From JAYTQG01 sp043746815 (GTDB lineage: Bacteria; Actinomycetota; Thermoleophilia; Miltoncostaeales; Miltoncostaeaceae): DNA of 12,185 nt. Shown in pieces: positions 6,999-12,185 of the stretch. The stretch spans positions 1 to 12,185 of the forward strand of contig JAYTQG010000037.1 of assembly GCA_043746815.1 (NCBI GenBank), written 5' to 3'. The notes under the pieces were generated by a model, which was not told the origin of the DNA, did no database searches, and saw only the letters and a list, made by a program, of their open reading frames with translations. How positions within the stretch are numbered: position 1 is the first letter of the stretch; every line of letters starts with the position of its first letter. The translations under genes were made by a program, and so were the position numbers.

Positions 6999-7020
6999 GG
7001 CGCCCGGTCGCCCGAGGGCG

Positions 7021-7050
7021 ATGAGCTGTAACGGCGTACGCGCCGCGTGA
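7021..7050 (+). CDS. Possible 9-residue leader peptide (uORF)
   Basis: ATG at 7021 reads MSCNGVRAA and stops at TGA 7048-7050, ending just 3 bases before a strong hairpin. A weak GAGGG (7015-7019) lies close upstream. It lies inside the predicted leader of the NYN gene. Short ORFs arise easily by chance, so only its position just before the hairpin makes it worth recording. Confidence 0.2.
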   Translation: MSCNGVRAA

Positions 7051-7053
7051 ATT

Positions 7054-7069
7054 GCCGCCCACGGGCGGC
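7054..7069 (+). promoter_or_regulatory. Leader hairpin ahead of NYN gene
   Basis: GCCGCCC at 7054-7060 and GGGCGGC at 7063-7069 are perfect inverted arms (six pairs with a 4-base loop CACG). It is placed between the possible leader peptide and the Shine-Dalgarno site of the NYN gene. It could modulate translation or early termination; no T-run follows. Confidence 0.35.
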
Positions 7070-7082
7070 CCTAACTAGACCC

Positions 7083-7090
7083 GGAGGAAG
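7083..7090 (+). promoter_or_regulatory. Ribosome binding site fixing a TTG start
   Basis: GGAGGAAG at 7083-7090 is the strongest Shine-Dalgarno sequence in the window. The TTG at 7095 follows the GGAGG core by 7 bases and is in frame with the NYN domain, whose first beta strand begins a few codons later. The in-frame GTG at 7047 has no such site and lies before the leader hairpin. Confidence 0.8.
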
Positions 7091-7094
7091 TATT

Positions 7095-8834
7095 TTGGCT
7101 GAGCACGCGCTCGCTGTGCTGGTCGATTTCGAGAACATGGCGCGCCCTGGCGCGAAGAGCCGTGGAGATTTCGACATCAACCTGGTGATCGACCGTTTGA
7201 ATGAGAAGGGCCGCGTGATCGTGAAACGCGCCTATGCCGACTGGAGCCGCTACCGCGAGGCGAAGCACCAACTCCAAAACGCGGGACTCGAACTGATCGA
7301 AATGCCGTCCGCCCGTGAGGGCGCGAAAAACCGTGCCGACATCAAGCTGGCCGTGGACGCGATGGAACTGGCCTACAGCCGTGAGCACGTCACGAGCTTC
7401 GTGATCGTCTCCGGCGACAGTGATTTCACGCCGCTCGTCGGGAAGCTCCGCGAGTTGAACAAGCGTGTGATCGGCGTCGGCAATCGCGAGTCGACCAGTG
7501 ACTTGCTGGTCGCGAACTGCGACGAGTTCATCTACTACGAGAACATTTCCGGCGCGAAGACGAGCGCAACGACGGGCCGTCGCGGGGCATCGCCCTCCGG
7601 GGCTCCGGACGTGACGTCGCTACTGCAGGACACCCTCACCGCACTTCAGCGCGAAGGCGTCGAATGGCCGCTGGCGAGTGTCGTCAAAGATTCCATGCGG
7701 CGCAAGAGCCCCGCGTTTGACGAGCGTGATGCGGGCTTCGGGACCTTTTCCAAACTGCTCGAAGATGCTGCAGCGAAAAGCATCGTCCGCATCGAGACCG
7801 ACCCACGCAGCGGCACCTACCGTGTCGAGTTGGCGACCAGTACCGCGCAGCTACCCGACATGGGCGCAGCGGCCCCGACCGACGATCGCGGCGAAGCCGA
7901 CGGCAGCCGCCGTCGACGCCGACGCCGCCCGCGCCCGGGTGAGCAGGAAGCCACCGCAAATGGCCTCGGCGATCTGCCGGATGGCGCTGAGGTCTTCGAG
8001 GTTGTCGTTGGCGAGAAGCGCAACCGTGAGGCGGAACTCGACCTCGGTGACCTGCCACCGGTGGGCGAGCCGATCTCCTACGAAGACGTCATTTTGCTGG
8101 GAGCCGAGGTGGATTCAGAAGTTCCCGAGCTGATCGAGGCAAGTGATCTGGCCCAGCTTGAGACCGCCGAGCCGTCAACGAAGGGCTCACGTCGCCGTCG
8201 ACGCCGCTTCTCGGCGGAGCCGGAACCCACCAGCGCGGATCTCGCGTCCCTGGTCGAAGAGGACGCTGAAGCCTCGACCCCTGACGCTGATGTGCCGTTT
8301 GAGATCACGCCGATGGGCATCGACGACATCCGGGCTGCCTTTGAAGCCGGAAGGCCAGTGCACTTCACGGTCGAGGGCGTGGAGCACACGGACGCAAGCA
8401 CGCTCGGCTCTGCGACGGCCGACGGCGATAGTGTCATTCGCTCGTGGACAACGGCCGATGGTACTGCCAAGACCGCAACGAGCAAGACACTTGACGCTGG
8501 CGTGAAGTACATCGCTGCCGGACGCAAGGGCGCCTTCCGGGCTGTCAGTGTCTCGGCGGGAGCTCCGGCCGAGGCCGCTGAGACTGCGCCCGCGGTCGAG
8601 CCTGCCGTTCCCGAGGCCGATGTAGCCGCTGATCCGGTGCCAGCAACCCCGCGCCGGCGTCGCTCACGTAGTCGGGCCACCGAAACGGCCGAGGAGTCCA
8701 GCCCCGTCGTCGACGTCGCGCCGGTCGTCGAGGAAGCATTTGAGGCATCCGGAACGGCAGCCGATAGCGATGCCCCCGCGCGCCCCGCATCGCGCCGACG
8801 GGTTCGCCGTCGCAGCACCGCTCCCTCCGAGTAG
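7095..8834 (+). CDS. NYN (LabA-like PIN) nuclease domain, OST-HTH domain, arginine-patched tail
   Basis: 579-residue protein, probably an RNA-acting nuclease. Residues 1-150 form a NYN/LabA-type PIN-like fold: LVDFEN (9-14, D11), KNRADIKLAVDAME (78-91, D82 and D88) and VSGDSDFTPLV (105-115, D108 and D110) supply the conserved acidic residues for metal binding. Residues about 172-246 match an OST-HTH/LOTUS domain (SLLQDTLTALQREGVEWPLA onward, ending SGTYRVEL), which binds RNA. The remaining 330 residues are acidic and low-complexity, broken by four arginine patches near residues 272-280, 365-371, 519-526 and 566-573, and include a more ordered-looking segment about 397-495 (from FEITPMGIDDIRAAF) that I do not recognise. 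The arginine patches suggest nucleic-acid binding. It starts at TTG 7095 and converges with the cysteine operon. Substrate and biological role are unknown. Confidence 0.88.
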   Translation: MAEHALAVLVDFENMARPGAKSRGDFDINLVIDRLNEKGRVIVKRAYADWSRYREAKHQLQNAGLELIEMPSAREGAKNRADIKLAVDAMELAYSREHVTSFVIVSGDSDFTPLVGKLRELNKRVIGVGNRESTSDLLVANCDEFIYYENISGAKTSATTGRRGASPSGAPDVTSLLQDTLTALQREGVEWPLASVVKDSMRRKSPAFDERDAGFGTFSKLLEDAAAKSIVRIETDPRSGTYRVELATSTAQLPDMGAAAPTDDRGEADGSRRRRRRRPRPGEQEATANGLGDLPDGAEVFEVVVGEKRNREAELDLGDLPPVGEPISYEDVILLGAEVDSEVPELIEASDLAQLETAEPSTKGSRRRRRRFSAEPEPTSADLASLVEEDAEASTPDADVPFEITPMGIDDIRAAFEAGRPVHFTVEGVEHTDASTLGSATADGDSVIRSWTTADGTAKTATSKTLDAGVKYIAAGRKGAFRAVSVSAGAPAEAAETAPAVEPAVPEADVAADPVPATPRRRRSRSRATETAEESSPVVDVAPVVEEAFEASGTAADSDAPARPASRRRVRRRSTAPSE

Positions 8835-8847
8835 CCGCATCTCGATT

Positions 8848-8883
8848 GTTAAGGGGGTCTGACCCGGGTCTGACCCCCTTAAC
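8848..8883. terminator. Bidirectional palindrome between converging genes
   Basis: GTTAAGGGGGTC (8848-8859) and GACCCCCTTAAC (8872-8883) are perfect 12-bp inverted arms. Between them is the 10-bp palindrome GACCCGGGTC, flanked by single T bases. The same segment reads as two adjacent 11-bp direct repeats, GGGTCTGACCC (8855-8865 and 8866-8876). It lies 14 bases after the NYN stop and 9 bases beyond the JAMM stop, so it can terminate both transcripts. There is no long T-run, only TTAAC/GTTAA at the stem base. Confidence 0.75.
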
Positions 8884-8892
8884 GCTCTGCCG

Positions 8893-9300
8893 CTAGCCGA
8901 TCTGGACCGGCGCCTCAGCGATCTGCTCGCCCGAGGGGCGGTCGCGGTATAGCTTGAACGCCCGGATGTCGGGGGCGTCATCGCGCAGCGAAACGATGAC
9001 GTAGAGCGGGTCGGTGTAAAACGCGAGCTCGACATCAGTCCGCGACGGGTAGGCCGCGGAGCGCGTGTGCGAGTGGTAGATCGCGACGAGGTCCTCACCC
9101 GCGTCGTCGATGTCATCCATGAGGCGCATCTGCTCGCGCGGATCCATGACGTACATGAAGGGGCTCCCCTCAGTGTTGGTCGCGCGAAGGACCCGGGAAA
9201 CCTGATCCCCGTGCCCAGCGAGCAGGCCGCAGCATTCATTGGGCAGTTCGGCGCGGGCGTGAGCGACGAGTTCGTCTGCGACACCCTGCGGCAAGATCAC
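8893..9300 (-). CDS. mec: JAMM/MPN+ metalloprotease, CysO-cysteine peptidase (Mec-like)
   Basis: 135-residue zinc peptidase of the JAB1/MPN+ family. In the mycobacterial pathway Mec hydrolyses the amide between the CysO C-terminal glycine and the newly made cysteine. The full JAMM motif is present: E22 in PNECCG, H76 and H78 in YHSHT, S86, and D89 in SRTD, giving HxH-x7-S-x2-D. The length is normal for bacterial stand-alone JAMM proteins. The GTG start at 9300 overlaps the CysM stop as GTGA; the frame runs further upstream to 9684, but that part is antisense-like shadow within cysM. Last gene of the operon, ending before the palindrome. A second job, trimming the Ser-Arg tail of CysO, is inferred. 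Confidence 0.92.
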   Translation of the reverse strand: MILPQGVADELVAHARAELPNECCGLLAGHGDQVSRVLRATNTEGSPFMYVMDPREQMRLMDDIDDAGEDLVAIYHSHTRSAAYPSRTDVELAFYTDPLYVIVSLRDDAPDIRAFKLYRDRPSGEQIAEAPVQIG

Positions 9301-10259
9301 CAGAAAATCCCGCGATCCAGACGATCCTCGACGGCGTCCAAATCGTCGGTGAACAGCCCAGCCGAGAGGTACTTCCAGCCACTGTCGCAGATGATTCCGA
9401 CGACGGTCCCACGTTCCATTGCGTTGGCCATCCGGACGCAGGTGTGAATGACGCCGCCGGAGGAGACCCCCGCGAAAATGCCTTCCTCGCTGGCGAGGCG
9501 GCGGGTCATCACGAGTGAATCGTGGTTCGAGACCAGAAGCTTCCGGTCCAGCTTGGTGATGTCCAGGATCGGGGGAACGAAGCCGTCGTCCAGGCTGCGA
9601 AGGCCACTCACCGGGTCGCCCTGAAGCGGCTCGCAGGCGACGATCTGAATGTCGGACCGATGCTCGCGCAGGCGCCGCGCGCACCCCATCAGAGTGCCAC
9701 CTGTACCGAGCCCAGCAACGAACGTGTCCACCTCAGGACAGTCGCGGACGATCTCCTCGGCGGTGCCCTCGTAGTGTGCACGCGGATTTGCCGGGTTGCC
9801 GTACTGATACGGCATGAACAAGCCATTCTCGGCGGCCAGTCCATTTGCCTTCGCGACTGAACCATTCGAGCCAAGCTCGCCCGGCGACTCTACGATTTCG
9901 GCACCGTAGACGCGGAGCAGTTGGCGCCGCTCCTCGGTGACGTTCTCGGGCATCACGGCGATGAGGTGATAGCCCTTGATCCGGCAGATCATGGCCATCG
10001 AGATACCCGTGTTGCCGGAGGTCGGCTCCATGATCGTGTCGCCAGGTCGAATCAGCCCACGACGCTCCGCATCCTCGATCATCGACTTCGCAGTGCGGTC
10101 CTTGATCGACCCGGTGGGGTTGTGGCTTTCGAGCTTCGCAAGGATCCGAACCTGTGGATTCGGACTGATCTTGGACAATTCGACGAGTGGCGTGTTGCCG
10201 ATCGCGGCGACCAAGTCCGGCATGACAGCAACCGAGGGCGCCGTCAGACCCTGGGTCAC
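9297..10259 (-). CDS. cysM: CysM-type cysteine synthase (sulfur-carrier dependent)
   Basis: 320-residue PLP enzyme of the fold-type II family. In the CysO pathway it makes CysO-cysteine from activated serine and the CysO thiocarboxylate. Visible: PLP lysine K53 in NPTGSIKDR (47-55), PTSGNTG (79-85) substrate loop, GLGTGGTLMG phosphate cup (183-192) and SSGG (266-269). The C-terminal segment, SGWKYLSAGLF (293-303), matches the mycobacterial enzyme's SxGWKYLSTG form better than CysK. R221 in SGLRSLDDG aligns, from memory, with Arg220 of M. tuberculosis CysM, which selects O-phosphoserine over O-acetylserine. The GTG start at 10259 overlaps the CysO stop (GTGA); an internal ATG at 10223 (M13) is an alternative just before the conserved GNTPL region. 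Confidence 0.93.
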   Translation of the reverse strand: MTQGLTAPSVAVMPDLVAAIGNTPLVELSKISPNPQVRILAKLESHNPTGSIKDRTAKSMIEDAERRGLIRPGDTIMEPTSGNTGISMAMICRIKGYHLIAVMPENVTEERRQLLRVYGAEIVESPGELGSNGSVAKANGLAAENGLFMPYQYGNPANPRAHYEGTAEEIVRDCPEVDTFVAGLGTGGTLMGCARRLREHRSDIQIVACEPLQGDPVSGLRSLDDGFVPPILDITKLDRKLLVSNHDSLVMTRRLASEEGIFAGVSSGGVIHTCVRMANAMERGTVVGIICDSGWKYLSAGLFTDDLDAVEDRLDRGIFW

Positions 10260-10534
10260 CGCGAGCCACCGGCCATCGCTGGCAGGATCAAAATCGTGTC
10301 CGCATCCGTGACTGGGGTGTCCAACCAGGCGCCAAGTTTCACGTCTTCGTCGTTGACATAGATATTGACGAAGCGGTGGAGCGCCCCCTCTGGGGTGACG
10401 AGCTGCGCACGGACCGCCGGATGGCGCTCGTAGAGCGCGTCAAGGACCTCATTCACGCTCGCGCCCTCCACGGAGAGTTCCCGCTCACCGCCAACGGCCC
10501 CGCGCAGGACCGGTGGAATGCGGACGGTGCTCAC
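10256..10534 (-). CDS. cysO: CysO sulfur-carrier protein (ThiS/MoaD fold) with Ser-Arg tail after Gly-Gly
   Basis: 92-residue ubiquitin-fold carrier. In this pathway its C-terminal glycine is adenylated, converted to a thiocarboxylate and used as the sulfide source for cysteine. Family segments: STVRIPPVLR (2-11), LHRFVNIYVNDEDVKL (52-67, nearly the same as in mycobacterial CysO) and ILILPAMAGG (81-90). Unlike M. tuberculosis CysO, which ends at Gly-Gly, this one continues with Ser-Arg before TGA, so the reactive glycine is not exposed on the primary product. The start GTG at 10534 is chosen because it overlaps the moeZ stop as GTGA and gives the normal length; the frame stays open 12 codons further, inside moeZ. 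Direct chemistry partners are encoded on both sides. Confidence 0.92.
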   Translation of the reverse strand: MSTVRIPPVLRGAVGGERELSVEGASVNEVLDALYERHPAVRAQLVTPEGALHRFVNIYVNDEDVKLGAWLDTPVTDADTILILPAMAGGSR

Positions 10535-11712
10535 GCCGCGGCACCTGCGTGGCTGCGGTCGCCAGCACACCAGGCTTCGTAGTCATGGAAGCGCAAGTCC
10601 GCGTTCGGTCCGCACCCAGGGCAATCCGGATCGCGCCGAAGCTTGAGCTCCGTGAAGTTCATGTCCAGTGCGTCGTAGATCAGGAGACGCCCGGAGAGCG
10701 GGCTGCCAATCCCGAGCAGGACCTTGATCGCCTCGGTGGCCTGGATGTTGCCCATCACTCCGCAGAGCACACCAAGGACACCGGCCTCACCGCAGGACGG
10801 CGCGAGTTCCGGCGGCGGCGGCTCGCTGAACAGGCACCGGTAGCACGGTCCCTCGTAGGGCAAGAACACCGATGCGTGCCCCTCAAAACGGAGGATGCTG
10901 GCGTGCACAAGCGGCGTTTTGGTCATGAGCGCCGCGTCGTTCATCAGGTAGCGCGTGGGGAAGTTGTCGGCACCATCCACGATGATGTCGTAGTCCGCGA
11001 TCAAGTCCAGGACGTTGTCCTTTGTGACGCGGAACGGGTGAACGTTGACGGTCACGTCCGGATTCAGGGCGTTGATCGCGATCTTGGCCGACTCGCCCTT
11101 CAACATGCCAACGCGATCAGTGGTGTGGATGATCTGCCGCTGAAGGTTGCTTGCGTCGACCACGTCGTCGTCGACGAGACCAATGGTGCCGACCCCGGCC
11201 GCGGCCAGGTAGTACGCCGCGGGAGAGCCGAGACCACCGGCACCGATCAGAAGCGCACGGGACTCGAGGAGCTTGATCTGCCCCTCCTCGCCCATTTCGG
11301 GGATCAAGACATGACGGCTGTAGCGGCTGCGTTGGTCGGCAGTGAGCTGCTTGGGAACGCGGACGTCGTGGCCATTTTGCTTCCAGCGGGTAAACCCGCC
11401 AGCGAGGCTTTGGACGTTCTCGTAGCCCATCTCACGAAGCGTCCGCCCGGCGAGCAGCGACCGCATTCCACTGGCACAGTTCAGAACGATCGGCTGATCG
11501 GTCCGCGCGAGACCGGCGATCCGGCTCTCCAGAAACCCGCGCGGGACGTGGAGCGCCCCGGGAATGTTTCCCTGGTCCCATTCGCCCTGCTCACGCACGT
11601 CAACGACGATTGGACCGTCGCCTGCCCCGATCATCTCCGCGAGCTCTGCCGGTTCAATCTCCGGCACATCAGCGCGTGCCGAGGCGAGGAGGTCCTGGTA
11701 GGTGGGCGTCAT
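10531..11712 (-). CDS. moeZ: Rhodanese-E1 fusion: CysO adenylyltransferase/sulfurtransferase (MoeZ-like)
   Basis: 393 residues. Residues about 17-117 are a rhodanese domain with persulfide-forming C79 in the loop CASGMR (79-84) and the late GGFTRW (105-110). Residues 123-375 are a ThiF/MoeB-type E1: ATP-binding GAGGLG (157-162), DDD (181-183), NLQRQ (189-193), DGADNF (246-251), zinc cysteines C290/C293 and C364/C367, and C307 in SCGEAGVLG. It should adenylate the CysO C-terminus and pass it sulfur from C79, giving the thiocarboxylate. Known MoeZ proteins have the reverse order (E1 first, rhodanese last). Start ATG 11712 has AAAGGA 6 bases upstream (11719-11724). First gene of the operon; its stop overlaps cysO by GTGA. 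It may also serve MoaD or ThiS. Confidence 0.93.
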   Translation of the reverse strand: MTPTYQDLLASARADVPEIEPAELAEMIGAGDGPIVVDVREQGEWDQGNIPGALHVPRGFLESRIAGLARTDQPIVLNCASGMRSLLAGRTLREMGYENVQSLAGGFTRWKQNGHDVRVPKQLTADQRSRYSRHVLIPEMGEEGQIKLLESRALLIGAGGLGSPAAYYLAAAGVGTIGLVDDDVVDASNLQRQIIHTTDRVGMLKGESAKIAINALNPDVTVNVHPFRVTKDNVLDLIADYDIIVDGADNFPTRYLMNDAALMTKTPLVHASILRFEGHASVFLPYEGPCYRCLFSEPPPPELAPSCGEAGVLGVLCGVMGNIQATEAIKVLLGIGSPLSGRLLIYDALDMNFTELKLRRDPDCPGCGPNADLRFHDYEAWCAGDRSHAGAAA

Positions 11713-11753
11713 GCATGGTCCTTTACGTGCGTTTTACCCGATATCCCACGGAC

Positions 11754-11759
11754 AATCTA
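11754..11759 (-). promoter_or_regulatory. -10-like box of the moeZ-cysO-cysM-mec operon
   Basis: TAGATT within GCTAGATT on the minus strand; predicts a leader of about 34 bases ending with AAAGGA (11719-11724) and the ATG at 11712. No -35 match is evident. No T-box, riboswitch or other known cysteine-responsive element fits in a leader this short. Confidence 0.4.
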
Positions 11760-11777
11760 GCAATTAGCCGCTTTGGT

Positions 11778-11783
11778 TAGGCT
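11778..11783 (+). promoter_or_regulatory. -10-like box of the right-edge membrane protein (leaderless layout)
   Basis: TAGGCT, 6 bases before the GTG at 11790, placing transcription start on the start codon itself. The first in-frame triplet of this box is a TAG stop, so no longer start exists upstream. Confidence 0.42.
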
Positions 11784-11789
11784 AGTGGT

Positions 11790-12185
11790 GTGGAACGACT
11801 GGATGACCTCAACGGCACCGTCGACCCTCGGCGTGTGTGGGGCGGACGTATTGGGGGTCTCCTGCGGTCGTTCGCTGGCATGGGCATGGCAGGCGCGCTC
11901 GGGGGTGCGCTATTCGGCATCGTTCTCCAAGAGGTCGGTGAGCGCAGAGTCTTCGGCGGCCATCGGCATGACTTCCTGCGGACGCTGGGTCGGGTGGCGG
12001 GGCGCCCCGAGGACGGCGCCCGGACGCTCGGACTGCAGCTTGCCATGGTGGTGTTCGCCCTGATCGGCGGGCTGGTGCTGCTGGTCGACCGACGCCTGCC
12101 CAGCAAGGTATGGAAGGCAGCACTCGTCCTGACGCCGCTTCCCTTTTTTGCCTGGGGTGCCGTGCTCTGCCCGATCGCGGATTCG
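11790..12185 (+). CDS. Unknown multi-span membrane protein (partial, C-terminus beyond window)
   Basis: 132 codons are visible before the window ends, all open. GTG at 11790 is the only sensible start, since an in-frame TAG lies at 11778. The product begins MERLDDLNGTVDPRRVWGGR, a soluble segment, followed by three likely membrane spans (about 28-48, 81-100 and 107-127), with a basic loop (51-80) between the first two. The region IGGLLRSFAGMGMAGALGGA is glycine-rich, and the third span has LTPLPFFAWG. I do not recognise a family. It is divergent from the cysteine operon across 77 bases; any functional link to it is unsupported. Confidence 0.75.
   Translation, partial: MERLDDLNGTVDPRRVWGGRIGGLLRSFAGMGMAGALGGALFGIVLQEVGERRVFGGHRHDFLRTLGRVAGRPEDGARTLGLQLAMVVFALIGGLVLLVDRRLPSKVWKAALVLTPLPFFAWGAVLCPIADS

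Noticed and set aside
7047..7094. GTG 7047 as start of the NYN protein
   Set aside because: It would add 16 residues translated through the leader hairpin and lacks a Shine-Dalgarno site; TTG 7095 is placed correctly after GGAGGAAG.
7907..7940. GC-rich triplet-like repeat as a possible regulatory or CRISPR-like repeat
   Set aside because: It is simply arginine codons (CGN) in the coding frame of an arginine patch; there is no spacer structure.
8078..8818. 246-codon minus-strand open frame opposite the NYN tail
   Set aside because: It is Ser/Ala/Arg low complexity produced by the antisense of the repetitive tail; no start site or conserved motif.
9301..9684. Extension of the JAMM frame upstream of GTG 9300
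   Set aside because: It lies within cysM in another frame, is Arg/Pro/Gly-rich shadow sequence, and GTG 9300 gives the normal JAMM length and a GTGA overlap.
10513..11760. 415-codon open frame on the plus strand opposite moeZ
   Set aside because: It is the shadow of a well-conserved rhodanese-E1 gene in GC-rich DNA; its translation has no recognisable domain.

Overview
The window is GC-rich (by eye, not computed), compact, and uses GTG and TTG starts freely. Gene content points to a Gram-positive, high-GC actinomycete-type bacterium (Actinomycetota). The evidence is a LytR-CpsA-Psr cell-envelope protein, DUF1707/SHOCT-type small domains, several genes that look leaderless, and a mycobacterial-type CysO/CysM/Mec cysteine pathway. 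A deep lineage such as Thermoleophilia is a guess from the style of the ROK kinase and promoters, not something proven here. I see no tRNA, rRNA, CRISPR array, insertion sequence or phage gene. No gene-free stretch reaches 300 bases.

Layout. 1-800 (-): ROK-family sugar kinase (glucokinase-like), cut by the window edge. 877-2004 (+): LCP ligase that attaches glycopolymers to the wall, divergent from the kinase. 2031-2665 (-): two-gene unit of a 121-aa unknown protein and an 89-aa SHOCT-tailed protein. 2737-4065 (-): type II citrate synthase. 4214-6500 (+): three-gene operon of ABC ATPase, ABC-2 permease and a DUF1707 plus LiaF-like protein, joined by ATGA overlaps. 6525-6881 (-): secreted blue-copper-like cupredoxin. 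7095-8834 (+): NYN nuclease-like domain, OST-HTH RNA-binding domain and a long arginine-patched tail. 8848-8883: perfect-stem palindrome between converging genes. 8893-11712 (-): four-gene operon for protein-bound sulfur transfer. 11790-12185 (+): membrane protein, cut by the window edge.

The most coherent system is the 8893-11712 operon, transcribed right to left: rhodanese-E1 (MoeZ-like), CysO sulfur carrier, CysM cysteine synthase, JAMM protease (Mec). Each of the three junctions is a GTGA stop/start overlap. By analogy with Mycobacterium tuberculosis, the E1 adenylates the CysO C-terminal glycine and the rhodanese Cys supplies sulfur. CysM then adds the thiocarboxylate to activated serine (O-phosphoserine), and the JAMM protease releases cysteine. 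Two departures stand out: the E1 carries its rhodanese domain at the N-terminus instead of the C-terminus, and CysO ends in Gly-Gly-Ser-Arg, so it probably needs trimming before it can work.

Promoters show a pattern. Five transcription units without a Shine-Dalgarno site (ROK, LCP, SHOCT pair, ABC operon, last membrane protein) have a TANNNT -10-like hexamer only 6-8 bases before the start codon, the layout of leaderless mRNA. Four units with a good Shine-Dalgarno site (citrate synthase, cupredoxin, NYN, MoeZ) have theirs about 30-100 bases upstream.
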